In this document: one piece after another, positions 52,617 through 62,362 of the stretch | Layout: each line of letters opens with the position of its first letter | How positions within the stretch are numbered: position 1 is the stretch's first letter | Source: Clostridium jeddahitimonense | GTDB lineage: Bacteria; Bacillota; Clostridia; Clostridiales; Clostridiaceae | DNA length: 64,000 nucleotides | Direction: 5' to 3' | Assembly: GCA_000753455.2 (NCBI GenBank) | Contig: LM994669.1 | Coordinates: forward strand, 62,474 to 126,473 | Made by a program: the position numbers and the translations under genes | The notes under the pieces: generated by a model | The model's input: the letters and a program-made list of their open reading frames with translations, nothing else | Databases searched by the model: none | What the model was told of the DNA's origin: nothing

Positions 52617-55600
52617 ATGAGATTAGAGGGGCTAATGAAACCCTTACGAGATAATGAAGAATTTAACCATTTATTAGGATGCATGAATAAGGGACAATAT
52701 CCGTTAAGTGCTTATGGATTATCAGAGTCGGGTAAAAGTTACTTAATAAATGGTATTTTTGAAAATAGAGAAAACTCTATAGTTATAGTTACTCATAATG
52801 ATATTGAAGCTAAGAATTTATATGAAGATTTAAGCCTTTACTCAACGGAAGTTTATTACTTCCCGGTGAGAGAAGTTGTGTTTTACAACATAGATGCTAT
52901 TTCTGGAGATTTAAGGTGGGCTAGGTTAAAAGTTATTAAGGAAATTTTACAAAATAGAGATAAAAAGATAGTTATAACTTCTATTGATGCGTTAACATCT
53001 TTATATACTCCAAGGGAGTACTACTTTAATTATAGTATGAATATTTCACAAGGGTCTGAATTAGATCTGAAGGGTTTATCTAAAAAATTAACAGAGTGTG
53101 GATACGAAAGAGTTGAATCTGTAGAAGGAAAAGGTGAATTCTCTTATAGAGGAGGGATACTAGATGTATTCCCTCCTACGTCTGTATATCCTTATAGAAT
53201 TGAGCTTTTCGGAGATGAGGTAGACTCTATAAGAACATTTAATACTGAATCTCAACGTAGTATAGAAAAGATAAAGAGTTTTGATATATTCCCTGCGAAA
53301 GAGATAATAATAAATTCTGAAGTTCAAGAAAAAGCTAGTGAAAAAATAAAAGAAGAGCTAAACAATATATTAGATAACGCTAGTAAAAATGATAACGAGA
53401 GAATTGAGAAGTTAACTAATATTGTTAGAAAGAACTTAGAAGCTTTAAAGGAAAGTTATACTTTTGAAACAGTAGATAGTTATTTACCTTATTTTTATGA
53501 TAAGCCAGAAAGTCTTTTTGATTATTTAGAAGACTACCTATTTGTTGTAGATGATATTAAAAGATGTAATGGTAAAATAGATAGTATATACTATGAGTTT
53601 AATGAAAATTATACTGCATTCCTTCAAAGAGGAGATATATTACCGTCTCAAAATAAATTATTATTAGATAAAGAAGATTTTTCTATAAAGCTTAATAGAG
53701 AAAATGTAATTACGATAAATACATTTTTAGAAAATACTGATTTAATATCAACTTATGAAGATATAGAGTTTAGCCAGGTAACATTAAGTCATTACCATGG
53801 GCAACTTGATTTATTAATAGATGATATTAAAGATAAAAAGAATAAGGGTTATAGAACTGTTATCTTATCAGGTACAAGGGTAAGAGGAGAAAGATTAGTT
53901 GAAACGTTAAGAGATAGAGAAGTTGAAAGTGTTTATAGAGATATAATAGAAGATATTAAACCTGGTGAAGTTGTAATTACTTTTGGTAATCTTCTAAAAG
54001 GATTTGAATATCCAGATTTAAATTTATGTGTAATTTCAGATAAAGAAGTATTTGGAGAAGCAAAAAGAAAGCTTACTAAAAAAGTAGCACAAAGAAAAGG
54101 TGTTTCAAAAATACGAAGCTTTGCCGAGTTAAAGCCTGGAGATTATGTAGTACATGCTAATCATGGAATTGGTGTATTTAAGGGAATTAAGCAGATAGAA
54201 GTAGCTGGGAGCACTAGAGATTACTTAGATATAGTTTATGATAAAGGTGATAAATTATATGTTCCAGTTGATCAATTGGATTTAGTTCAAAAGTACATTG
54301 GAAGTGAAGGGAAAACTCCAAAGGTAAATAAACTTGGAGGAGCTGAATGGCAAAAAGCCAAAGCTAAAGTAAGAAAATCTATAAATGAAATTGCAGAAGA
54401 TTTAGTGAAGTTATATGCAGCTAGATCTACTTTGAGTGGGTATAAATATGCCAAAGATACTGAGTGGCAAAGGCAATTTGAAGATGAGTTCCCATATGAG
54501 GAAACTCCAGACCAATTAACATCTTTAGAGGAAATAAAGCATGATATGGAATCAGATAAGCCTATGGATAGATTGCTTTGTGGAGATGTTGGTTATGGAA
54601 AGACAGAGGTTGCTATAAGAGCAGCTTTCAAGGCTGTTATGGATGGAAAACAAGTAGCGTTCTTAGTTCCTACAACGATATTAGCTGAACAGCATTATAA
54701 GAATTTTATTAAGAGATTCTCTGACTTTCCTGTTAAGATTGATATGATAAGTAGATTTAGAACTGCGAAACAGCAAAAAGCTACATTGCAAGCATTGAAA
54801 GAGGGAAATGTTGATATATTAATAGGAACTCATAGATTAGTATCTAAGGATATAGTTTTTAAGGATTTAGGGTTATTAATAATAGATGAGGAGCAAAGAT
54901 TTGGAGTTGCTCAAAAAGAGAAGATTAAAGGCTTAAAGAAAAATATTGATGTTTTAACATTAAGCGCAACGCCAATCCCTAGAACTTTACATATGTCTTT
55001 GACAGGTGTAAGGGATATTTCCGTTATCGAAACTCCTCCAGAAGAAAGATATCCTATTCAGACATATGTAGTGGAACAAAATGATCAATTAATAAGAGAT
55101 GCAATATTAAGAGAAATAGGTAGAGATGGGCAAGTTTATTTTGTTTATAACAGAGTAGGCACAATTCAAGATATGGCAAACTATATTAAAGATTTAGTTC
55201 CAGAATGTAAAGTAGGAATAATTCATGGGCAAATGACTGAAAAAGAGTTAGAAAAAGAAATGATTGCTTTTATGAATAAGGAGTACAATGTACTCGTATG
55301 TACAACAATTATAGAAACGGGAATAGATATTCCAAATGTTAATACTATGATAGTCCATGATTCAGATAAGATGGGCTTATCACAACTTTATCAATTAAGA
55401 GGAAGAGTTGGTAGATCTAATAGAATTGCATATGCATACTTTATTTATACTAAGGATAAGGTATTAACTGAAGTTGCAGAAAAAAGATTAAAGGCACTTA
55501 AAGATTTCACAGAGCTTGGATCAGGATTTAAAATTGCAATGAGAGACTTAGAGATAAGAGGTGCTGGGAACATGATGGGATCATCCCAACATGGGCATAT

Positions 55601-56132
55601 GGCAACTATAGGATATGATTTATATTGTAGAATGCTAGAAGATACAGTAAAGCTTATTAAAGGTGAAATTGATAAGGAACCAGTAGAAACTACAGTTGAT
55701 ATAAAGGTAGATGCTTATGTTCCTTCAAGATATATAGAAGATGAAATACAAAAAATAGAAGTATATAAAAAGATTGCAGCTATAAGTAATATTGAGGATT
55801 ATGAATATATTAAAGAAGAATTAGAAGATAGGTATTCCAATATTCCAGAAGCTGTTTATAATCTTATGGATATAGCTTATATCAAGAGCTTAGCTAAGTC
55901 GTTATCTATAGAGGAGATAAAAGAAATGCCTAAGGAAATTAGGTTTAAGTTTGTGGCAGATTTTAGAGGTTATAACAATATTTATAAAGTTTTACTAAAG
56001 CAATTTAAAGAAAATGTAGTATTATACTTTGGAGAAGTTCCATCATTTGCAATTAAGTTAAACACAATAAAGAAGGAAGAAGCATTGAATTTCTATAAAG
56101 AAATGCTTATAAAAATAATTCAAAATTCATAG
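52617..56132 (+). CDS. mfd: Transcription-repair coupling factor
   Basis: Removes RNA polymerase stalled at DNA damage and recruits UvrA. The 1171-residue protein has the UvrB-homologous N-terminal module (GLSESGKSYLI, YRGGILDVFPP), the RNA-polymerase-interaction domain (LKPGDYVVHANHGIGVFKG, ~residue 500), SF2 translocase motifs (LLCGDVGYGKTEVA, IDEEQRFGV, TLSATPIPRTLHMS) and the C-terminal D7 domain. ATG 52617 is preferred over the adjacent in-frame TTG. AGGAAGGTG lies upstream. The neighbours pth and prsA flank it as in other clostridia. Confidence 0.97.
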   Translation: MRLEGLMKPLRDNEEFNHLLGCMNKGQYPLSAYGLSESGKSYLINGIFENRENSIVIVTHNDIEAKNLYEDLSLYSTEVYYFPVREVVFYNIDAISGDLRWARLKVIKEILQNRDKKIVITSIDALTSLYTPREYYFNYSMNISQGSELDLKGLSKKLTECGYERVESVEGKGEFSYRGGILDVFPPTSVYPYRIELFGDEVDSIRTFNTESQRSIEKIKSFDIFPAKEIIINSEVQEKASEKIKEELNNILDNASKNDNERIEKLTNIVRKNLEALKESYTFETVDSYLPYFYDKPESLFDYLEDYLFVVDDIKRCNGKIDSIYYEFNENYTAFLQRGDILPSQNKLLLDKEDFSIKLNRENVITINTFLENTDLISTYEDIEFSQVTLSHYHGQLDLLIDDIKDKKNKGYRTVILSGTRVRGERLVETLRDREVESVYRDIIEDIKPGEVVITFGNLLKGFEYPDLNLCVISDKEVFGEAKRKLTKKVAQRKGVSKIRSFAELKPGDYVVHANHGIGVFKGIKQIEVAGSTRDYLDIVYDKGDKLYVPVDQLDLVQKYIGSEGKTPKVNKLGGAEWQKAKAKVRKSINEIAEDLVKLYAARSTLSGYKYAKDTEWQRQFEDEFPYEETPDQLTSLEEIKHDMESDKPMDRLLCGDVGYGKTEVAIRAAFKAVMDGKQVAFLVPTTILAEQHYKNFIKRFSDFPVKIDMISRFRTAKQQKATLQALKEGNVDILIGTHRLVSKDIVFKDLGLLIIDEEQRFGVAQKEKIKGLKKNIDVLTLSATPIPRTLHMSLTGVRDISVIETPPEERYPIQTYVVEQNDQLIRDAILREIGRDGQVYFVYNRVGTIQDMANYIKDLVPECKVGIIHGQMTEKELEKEMIAFMNKEYNVLVCTTIIETGIDIPNVNTMIVHDSDKMGLSQLYQLRGRVGRSNRIAYAYFIYTKDKVLTEVAEKRLKALKDFTELGSGFKIAMRDLEIRGAGNMMGSSQHGHMATIGYDLYCRMLEDTVKLIKGEIDKEPVETTVDIKVDAYVPSRYIEDEIQKIEVYKKIAAISNIEDYEYIKEELEDRYSNIPEAVYNLMDIAYIKSLAKSLSIEEIKEMPKEIRFKFVADFRGYNNIYKVLLKQFKENVVLYFGEVPSFAIKLNTIKKEEALNFYKEMLIKIIQNS

Positions 56133-56226
56133 AAAAATCAGATGGTAAAGTTTGAATAAAAAGAATATTATTGATATACTAGTAAAGATGAATAATAACT
56201 ATAATATGTAAAGTGAGGGAAATGAT

Positions 56227-57270
56227 TTGAGAAGTATAAAAAGAATAGTACTTGCTGCAGTAGTCGCAACAATGGCTTTCTCTATGGCAGGATGTAAGTT
56301 AATACAAAAGACTCCAGAAGCTATACAAAACACTGTTTTAGCTAAGGTTGGAAGTGAAAAGATAACTTTAGGTGATGTTGATGCGGAGTTAAAAGCTGAC
56401 ATTGATTACTTAAAAGAGACATATGGTGATGATTTTGAATCAAAGATAGATGATGAGCTTAAAGCTAAATTAAAAGAAGTAAGACAACAAGTTTTAAATG
56501 CATTAGTAGAAGAAAAAATACTTTATTTAGAAGCTGAAAAGAAAGGCTTAGTTCCAACTCAAGAAGAGCTAGATAAGGAAGTTGCTGAAAGAACAGCTGA
56601 AATCCAAGAAGCTTGGGGTGGTGAGGAAGCATTTGCACAAGCTAAAGAATACTATGGATATACTGATGAGACTTTTAAAGCATTTTTAGAAGATCAAGTA
56701 GTAATTCAAAAAGTTAAAGATGAAATGTTTAAAGATATTAACATAACTGACGACCAAATAAACAAATACTACGAAGAGCATAAAGATGAGTTTGTAAACT
56801 ACGGGCAAGCAGACTCAAGACATCTATTATTCAAAACAGAAGAAGAGGCAAAGGCTGCAAGTGACAAGATAAAGAGTGGAGAAACAACTTTTGATGCTTT
56901 ATTTAAAGAATACGAAGGAAATAAAGCAAAATCTACAGCTACAGATGCAACAGAAGAGGATAAGGCTCTACCTATATCTGAAGATTTAGGAACTGTTTCT
57001 CATAATCAACAAAACTTCGACCCTTTATTCTTAGAAGGTTTAAAGCCACTTAAAGAAGGTGAAGTTTCTGAACCAGTAAAATCAAGCTTTGGATATCATA
57101 TAATAGAAGCTACTAATGTTACTGAAACTACTCCTAAGGAATTTAATGATGAATTAAAAGCACAAATAAAGACAACTTTAGAAAATGAAGAAAAGAAGAG
57201 TATATATGAAACTCAATTAGATTCATTAGAAAAAGAATATAAAGTGAAAACTTACGAAAATAGACTTTAA
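56227..57270 (+). CDS. prsA: PrsA-like lipoprotein foldase (parvulin peptidyl-prolyl isomerase)
   Basis: Helps exported proteins fold at the outer face of the membrane. The 347-residue preprotein has a basic start (MRSIKR), a hydrophobic helix and lipobox SMAGC with lipidated C23; a SurA-like N-terminal helical domain (~35-170) with IALVEEKILY-type chaperone helices; a PPIC parvulin domain (~180-300: SRHLLFKTEEEAKAASDKI, LGTVSHNQQNFDPLFLEG, VKSSFGYHIIEAT); and a charged tail. The start is TTG 56227; the ATG a few bases earlier is followed at once by a stop in its frame. A perfect terminator follows. Confidence 0.92.
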   Translation: MRSIKRIVLAAVVATMAFSMAGCKLIQKTPEAIQNTVLAKVGSEKITLGDVDAELKADIDYLKETYGDDFESKIDDELKAKLKEVRQQVLNALVEEKILYLEAEKKGLVPTQEELDKEVAERTAEIQEAWGGEEAFAQAKEYYGYTDETFKAFLEDQVVIQKVKDEMFKDINITDDQINKYYEEHKDEFVNYGQADSRHLLFKTEEEAKAASDKIKSGETTFDALFKEYEGNKAKSTATDATEEDKALPISEDLGTVSHNQQNFDPLFLEGLKPLKEGEVSEPVKSSFGYHIIEATNVTETTPKEFNDELKAQIKTTLENEEKKSIYETQLDSLEKEYKVKTYENRL

Positions 57271-57290
57271 TTTAAATAAAATATAATTAA

Positions 57291-57325
57291 AATTCAGAGA
57301 ATAAAATTATTCTCTGAATTTTTTT
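57291..57325 (+). terminator. Terminator of prsA
   Basis: A 12-bp perfect stem AATTCAGAGAAT/ATTCTCTGAATT followed by five T. Confidence 0.92.
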
Positions 57326-57501
57326 ATTATAAAAATATATTAAAACAAGTTAACATTAGTTTTCTTGCCAGAGAATTGAATTAATTCCTCTTTAATTAGA
57401 TAAGGATAAATATTGGGTATATGTGTATAAAATTTCTAATAACTCAAATAATAATATTGCAGTAAGATATTTATAATTATATAAGGAGGTAACTCAAAGT
57501 A

Positions 57502-58050
57502 ATGAAAGCAACAGGAATTGTTAGACGTATCGATGATTTGGGAAGAGTGGTTATACCAAAAGAAATAAGAAGAACTTTAAGAATAAGAGAGGGAGATCCG
57601 CTAGAGATATTTACCGATAGAGAAGGTGGAGTAATTCTTAAAAAATATTCTCCAATAGGAGAGTTAACAGATTTTTCTAAGGAATATGCTGAAAGTTTAC
57701 AAGGATCAATTGGACATATTGTGCTAATTGCGGACAAAGATACATTTATATCAGCAAGTGGAGCTCCTAAAAAGGATTATCTAGAAAGAAAAATAAGTTC
57801 TGAGTTAGAAAATATTATGGATGATAGAAAAGCCGTTATAATTACAGAACAAAACAAGACAATCCCTCTACATAATGATGAGGATGAAAAGTTATATTCA
57901 AATCAAGTTATAGCACCTATAATTGCTGAAGGAGATGCAATAGGAGCTGTAATGATACTATCAAAAGAAGATGGTGAAAAATTCACTGATCTTGAACTAA
58001 AGCTTGCAGAAACAGCTGCTGCTTTTTTAGGAAAACAAATGGAACAATAA
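57502..58050 (+). CDS. spoVT: Stage V sporulation protein T, AbrB-type regulator
   Basis: A forespore regulator that modulates sigma-G-dependent genes and spore germination (family knowledge). The 182-residue protein has an AbrB swapped-hairpin DNA-binding domain (residues 1-50, MKATGIVRRIDDLGRVVIPKEIRRTL region) and a C-terminal GAF-like domain (~55-180) with VMILSKEDGEKFTDLELKLAETAAAFLGKQMEQ. AAGGAGG is 11-12 bp before the ATG. The position between prsA/mfd and spoVB is the same as in B. subtilis. Confidence 0.96.
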   Translation: MKATGIVRRIDDLGRVVIPKEIRRTLRIREGDPLEIFTDREGGVILKKYSPIGELTDFSKEYAESLQGSIGHIVLIADKDTFISASGAPKKDYLERKISSELENIMDDRKAVIITEQNKTIPLHNDEDEKLYSNQVIAPIIAEGDAIGAVMILSKEDGEKFTDLELKLAETAAAFLGKQMEQ

Positions 58051-58176
58051 ACTTGGTTTTTAAAAAGTGCAATTGTAAAAAATTAAACTTAAAAAATAAA
58101 TTAGTAATAATACCTCTAAACTTAAAATAATAATTATTATTAGTGATAAATAACTTTATAGGTTTGGGGGTATTTT

Positions 58177-59706
58177 ATGAAAAAACAATCTTTGATTAAA
58201 GGAAGTATAATTCTAGGAGCTGCTGGTATGATAGCAAAGTTCTTAGGATTATTTTTTAGATGGCCACTTATAATATTAATAGGTGATGAGGGAATAGGAT
58301 ATTATCAATTATCTTATCCGTTATATATGTTTTTTGTAGCTATGGCATCAGGAGTGCCTGTAGCTATGTCTAAGATAATATCGGAAAAAAATGCAGTAGG
58401 AGATATAGAGGGTACCTACGAAGTAGTTAAAGAATCAACTTATTTAATGTTATTACTAGGAATAGGAACATCATTTATATTATTTTTCTTTGCAAAACCT
58501 ATAATATCTTTCTTGAAGTGGGATGCAAAATCATATTATGCTTTAATAGGAATCTCATTTGCGCCTATAGTAGTCTCTATTATGACTATTTTTAGAGGCT
58601 TTTTTCAAGGGCTGCAAAATATGACTCCATCAGGGATTTCACAAATATTAGAACAAATAGGTAGAGTAGTTATAGGAGTTGGACTAGCGTTTATATTACT
58701 TCCAAAAGGAATAGAGTTTTCAGCAGGAGGAGCAGCTTTTGGGGCAGCAGCAGGAGGAACTATAGCATCTATATACTTATATATTAAATATAGAAAAGTA
58801 AGAAATAGTATGGGTATACGTAAAATAAGGACAAACACTGAGGTGTTAAACCAAATATTAAAAATGGCTATTCCTATATCAATAGGTGCTACAGTAGGAA
58901 CAATAATGAATTTGATTGATGCTATATTGGTACCACAAAAGCTTATAGAGTCTGGTGTAGTAGATGCAACTGCTTTATATGGACAGTTGACAGGTAAAGC
59001 AGCAGTACTTGTCAATATACCTTTAACATTATCTATGGCTATATGCACATCTTTGATACCAATAATAGCAGAGAACTATGTGTTAAGAAAGAAAGTAGAA
59101 TTGCAAAATAAGACCAACTTGGCAATGAAACTATCAGTAGTAATAGCTTTTCCTTGTACAGTAGGTTTGTTTTGTTTAGCTGGACCAGTTATGAAACTAC
59201 TATTTTTTAAAGCTTATGATGGGTATGAGATTTTAAAATATCTTTCATTATCTATACCATTTATAATCGTGACGCAAACTACGACATCTATATTACAAGG
59301 GACAAACCATTATATTAGACCAGTTATAAACCTTTTTATAGGATGTGTAGTAAAAGTAATATTAACTATGTTTTTAGTTCCAATTCCACAGATAAATATA
59401 TTTGGGGCAGTTATAGCTAGTATAGCTGCATATGTAACTGTTACAATACTTAATATAATTGCTTTAAAGAGCAAAATAAAAACAAAGTTAGATGTATATG
59501 ATGCTATGATTAAGCCATTATTAGCATCATTAATAATGGGAATGGTTGTAACTTTAACGTATATTTTTGCTATGGGACGAACAAATAATAATAGTATTTC
59601 TTGCTTATTATCAATATTTGTGGGTATTATTATATATATAATAGCTATTTTAGTTTTTAGAGTTTTTAGTATAAATGAAATTAAAAATAGGGTAGTTAGA
59701 AAATGA
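58177..59706 (+). CDS. spoVB: Stage V sporulation protein B-like MATE/MVF flippase
   Basis: A 509-residue membrane protein of the polysaccharide transporter branch of the MOP superfamily, with about 14 hydrophobic helices. The N-terminal signature GSIILGAAGMIAKFLGLFFRWPLI and the ASGVPVAMSKIISEKNA, FRGFFQGLQNMTPSGISQILEQIGRV segments are typical of SpoVB/YabM/YtgP proteins. They are thought to flip lipid-linked precursors during spore cortex or wall synthesis; whether this one is SpoVB proper or the YabM-like paralogue cannot be settled, though its place between spoVT and mazG corresponds to yabM. It overlaps no gene; the next starts 19 bp later. Confidence 0.9.
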   Translation: MKKQSLIKGSIILGAAGMIAKFLGLFFRWPLIILIGDEGIGYYQLSYPLYMFFVAMASGVPVAMSKIISEKNAVGDIEGTYEVVKESTYLMLLLGIGTSFILFFFAKPIISFLKWDAKSYYALIGISFAPIVVSIMTIFRGFFQGLQNMTPSGISQILEQIGRVVIGVGLAFILLPKGIEFSAGGAAFGAAAGGTIASIYLYIKYRKVRNSMGIRKIRTNTEVLNQILKMAIPISIGATVGTIMNLIDAILVPQKLIESGVVDATALYGQLTGKAAVLVNIPLTLSMAICTSLIPIIAENYVLRKKVELQNKTNLAMKLSVVIAFPCTVGLFCLAGPVMKLLFFKAYDGYEILKYLSLSIPFIIVTQTTTSILQGTNHYIRPVINLFIGCVVKVILTMFLVPIPQINIFGAVIASIAAYVTVTILNIIALKSKIKTKLDVYDAMIKPLLASLIMGMVVTLTYIFAMGRTNNNSISCLLSIFVGIIIYIIAILVFRVFSINEIKNRVVRK

Positions 59707-59725
59707 TTTGTAAGGAGAGTACTAT

Positions 59726-61174
59726 ATGATAAAAATAGTAGGGTTAGGGCCTGGTGCACCAGAAGCATTAACTATTGGAGCAGTAAAAACTTTAGAAGAA
59801 AGTAATAATTTATATTTTAGAACAGAGAAACATCCTACAGTAGATTATTTAAAAGATAGATTAAAGACGTTTAAAACTTGCGACAATTATTATGAAGAAG
59901 GTAGTAGCTTTGATGAGGTTTATCAAAACATAGCTAAAGATATCATAGAGGAATATAAGAAAACAAAAGAATTAGTTTATGCAGTTCCTGGACATCCATT
60001 AGTAGCTGAGAGATCGGTTTTAAACATAATAGAGTTATGTGATAAGAATAATATTGAATATTCTATATTACCAGCAGTTAGCTTTATTGATGCTATGATG
60101 GATAGACTAAAGATTGATCCTATAGAAGGATTGAAGGTAATAGATGCTTTTGATATAAAGAATCAAATATTAGATAAAAGAATAGGAACGATAATAACTC
60201 AAGTGTATAATGGGCTAATAGCTTCTGAAGTTAAATTAGAATTATTAGAACACTATAATGATGATACTGAGATAATATACGTAAGAGCAGCGGGAATAGA
60301 AGGTCAAGAATCTATAAGAAGAATTCCGCTTTATGAATTAGACATGCAGGAAGATATAGATTATTTAACATCTGTATATATTCCTAAGGATTTAAATAAC
60401 AAAAAAGATTTCTATGATTTCTTAAATATTATAGAAACTTTAAGAGGAGAAAATGGGTGTCCTTGGGATAGAGAGCAAACTCATGAAAGTATAAAAAATA
60501 ATCTTTTAGAAGAGTGCTATGAAGTAGTTGAAGCTATTGATGAAGATGATATAGATTCGTTAATAGAAGAACTAGGAGATGTACTTTTACATGTGGTTTT
60601 CCATGCTACAATAGGAAAAGAAGATGGATATTTTAATATTAATGATATAATAGAAAGTGCTTCTAAGAAGATGATTTATAGACATCCTCATGTTTTTAAG
60701 GATGATAATGTAGAAACATCAGAAGAGGTTTTAGTAAATTGGGAAGAACTAAAGAAAAAAGAAAAGGAATATAACACTATATCTGATGAAATAGATGGTA
60801 TAGCTAAAACTTTACCTGCATTAACAAAGGCTCATAAGGTTCAGAAAAAGGTTGCTAAAGTTGGCTTTGATTTTGAGGATGTAAATGAGGCGGCAACAAA
60901 GGTAGAGGAAGAATTAAAAGAAGTTTTAGATGTATATAAATCCAATAATAGGGAAAAGATAATAAATGAGGTCGGAGATTTGATATTTGCCTGTGTTAAT
61001 GTTTCTAGAATGTTAAGTGTTGATGAAGAGGAGGCTCTAAATGCTAGCATTAAGAAATTTTCAAAGAGATTTTCTTTCATTGAGAAAAACATTTTAGATT
61101 CAGGTAAAAACATAGATCAGGTATCTCTTGCTGATATGAATAAACTATGGGAAGAAGCTAAAAATTTTGATTAA
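59726..61174 (+). CDS. mazG: Tetrapyrrole methylase-MazG fusion (YabN type) nucleotide pyrophosphohydrolase
   Basis: A 482-residue fusion. Residues ~1-220 are a tetrapyrrole (corrin/porphyrin) methylase-like domain (IVGLGPGAPEALTIGAV, VYAVPGHPLVAERSV). The rest is two MazG modules: the active first one at ~230-330 with GENGCPWDREQTHESIKNNLLEECYEVVEAI and EELGDVLLHVVFHA, and a second at ~360-475 (ATKVEEELKEVL, NEVGDLIFACVNVSRML). MazG removes pyrophosphate from aberrant or excess NTPs. The methylase domain's role in this fusion is unknown. The same fusion occurs as YabN in B. subtilis at this locus. Confidence 0.94.
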   Translation: MIKIVGLGPGAPEALTIGAVKTLEESNNLYFRTEKHPTVDYLKDRLKTFKTCDNYYEEGSSFDEVYQNIAKDIIEEYKKTKELVYAVPGHPLVAERSVLNIIELCDKNNIEYSILPAVSFIDAMMDRLKIDPIEGLKVIDAFDIKNQILDKRIGTIITQVYNGLIASEVKLELLEHYNDDTEIIYVRAAGIEGQESIRRIPLYELDMQEDIDYLTSVYIPKDLNNKKDFYDFLNIIETLRGENGCPWDREQTHESIKNNLLEECYEVVEAIDEDDIDSLIEELGDVLLHVVFHATIGKEDGYFNINDIIESASKKMIYRHPHVFKDDNVETSEEVLVNWEELKKKEKEYNTISDEIDGIAKTLPALTKAHKVQKKVAKVGFDFEDVNEAATKVEEELKEVLDVYKSNNREKIINEVGDLIFACVNVSRMLSVDEEEALNASIKKFSKRFSFIEKNILDSGKNIDQVSLADMNKLWEEAKNFD

Positions 61175-61407
61175 CAAAAGAGGACTTGTTTTATAAATAT
61201 TTAAAGTTTTCATAATAAATATTATAGATTAATAAATTAGGTGCTAAATTACATGAAAATGATGTAATAAATATATTTTTATAGTAAAAAAACCATATTT
61301 CTATAGACTAGCAAAGAAAGTGGAGATATAATAGGTAAATGTAGTATAGTACATAATACGGTGGTTTACTACCAAACTACAACTGTTTATTTAAGGAGGA
61401 TGTAATC

Positions 61408-61683
61408 GTGAATAAAGCAGAATTAATTACTAAAATGGCAGAAAAAAGCCAATTAACTAAGAAAGATGCTGAAACAGCTTTAAAGGCTTTCGTTGAATCA
61501 GTTCAAGAAGCTTTAGAAAATGGTGAAAAAGTTCAATTAGTTGGATTTGGTACTTTTGAAACTAGAGAAAGAGCTGCTAGAGAAGGAAGAAATCCAAGAA
61601 CTAAAGAAGTTATAAGCATCCCTGCATCTGTAGTTCCAGTATTCAAAGCAGGAAAAGAATTTAAAGAAAAAGTTAACAAGTAG
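61408..61683 (+). CDS. hup: DNA-binding protein HU
   Basis: A 91-residue histone-like protein that bends and compacts DNA. The sequence MNKAELITKMAEKSQLTKKDAE, the GFGTFETRERAAREGRNPRTKE arm with its proline, and VPVFKAGKEFKEKVN are diagnostic. The start is GTG 61408 behind AAGGAGGA. The 233-bp region before it contains an AT-rich promoter region and a small hairpin (GGTTT/AAAC type) but no other gene. It is closed by a strong terminator, so it is mainly monocistronic. Confidence 0.97.
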   Translation: MNKAELITKMAEKSQLTKKDAETALKAFVESVQEALENGEKVQLVGFGTFETRERAAREGRNPRTKEVISIPASVVPVFKAGKEFKEKVNK

Positions 61684-61688
61684 TAGTA

Positions 61689-61714
61689 AAAACCCGAGAT
61701 TACTCGGGTTTTTA
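61689..61714 (+). terminator. Terminator of hup
   Basis: AACCCGAG/CTCGGGTT stem with ATTA loop, flanked by A- and T-runs. Confidence 0.92.
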
Positions 61715-61749
61715 TAATATCTATATATATTTAAAAGGAGAGTTAAATT

Positions 61750-62010
61750 ATGAGATTAGATAAATATTTAAAGGTTTCTAGAATAATAAAGAGAAGAACG
61801 GTAGCTAAGGAAGCTTGTGAAGGTGGAAGAGTTTCTATAAATGATAAAGTTGCTAAGCCATCTACAGTTGTAAAAGAGGGAGATATAATAGAAATAGCTT
61901 TTGCAACTAGAAGCCTTAAAGCAAGAATAGTAAACATTGCTGAACATGTAAGAAAAGAAAATGCAAAAGCAATGTATGAGATATTAGAAGGCGAAGAGGA
62001 TAAAGAATAA
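61750..62010 (+). CDS. rqcP: S4-domain RNA-binding protein RqcP (YabO, Hsp15-like)
   Basis: An 86-residue single S4 domain protein (MRLDKYLKVSRIIKRRTVAKEAC, GRVSINDKVAKPSTVVKEGDIIEIAF). In B. subtilis RqcP binds 50S subunits with peptidyl-tRNA and works with RqcH in alanine-tailing of stalled nascent chains (family knowledge). AAAGGAG precedes the ATG. It stands between hup and yabP, as in Bacillus, and probably starts the operon rqcP-yabP-yabQ-divIC. Confidence 0.94.
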   Translation: MRLDKYLKVSRIIKRRTVAKEACEGGRVSINDKVAKPSTVVKEGDIIEIAFATRSLKARIVNIAEHVRKENAKAMYEILEGEEDKE

Positions 62011-62062
62011 AATAGACTACTTACTCATATATTTTAAACAAGAAGTATATGGGGGAGTAGGT

Positions 62063-62356
62063 ATGGAAAAAAAGGATGTAAGCAAAATAGAAGAAAATAA
62101 AGGAAATCTAGTTCTAGAAAATAGAAAGAGATTGACACTTTCAGGAGTAGTGGAAGTAATAAGTTTTGATGAAGAAAAGATATTACTAAATACGAAATTA
62201 GGAGCGCTAACTATAAAAGGAAATGAATTAAAAATGAATAAACTAGATGTCCAAAATGGTGATGTGACAATAGTTGGAGATGTATGGTCTATGGTGTATA
62301 GTGGTAAAGAAATGAAAAAAGAAAAAGAAAGTATAATCGGAAGGCTATTTAAGTAA
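62063..62356 (+). CDS. yabP: Sporulation protein YabP
   Basis: A 97-residue soluble protein of the YabP/YqfC family, required for sporulation in B. subtilis. The core LENRKRLTLSGVVEVISFDEEKILLNTKLGALTIKGNEL region (about residues 20-60) is characteristic, followed by VQNGDVTIVGDVWSMVYS. GGGGGAG lies before the ATG. yabQ begins 7 bp after its stop, so the two are translationally linked. Confidence 0.95.
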   Translation: MEKKDVSKIEENKGNLVLENRKRLTLSGVVEVISFDEEKILLNTKLGALTIKGNELKMNKLDVQNGDVTIVGDVWSMVYSGKEMKKEKESIIGRLFK

Positions 62357-62362
62357 TAGATT

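Noticed and set aside
58605..59048. Minus-strand open frame of 147 codons inside spoVB
   Set aside because: Composition mirrors the hydrophobic codons of spoVB; no start signal and no recognisable product.
59310..59768. Minus-strand open frame of 152 codons across the spoVB-mazG junction
   Set aside because: Antisense to two supported genes, no binding site, low-complexity hydrophobic translation.
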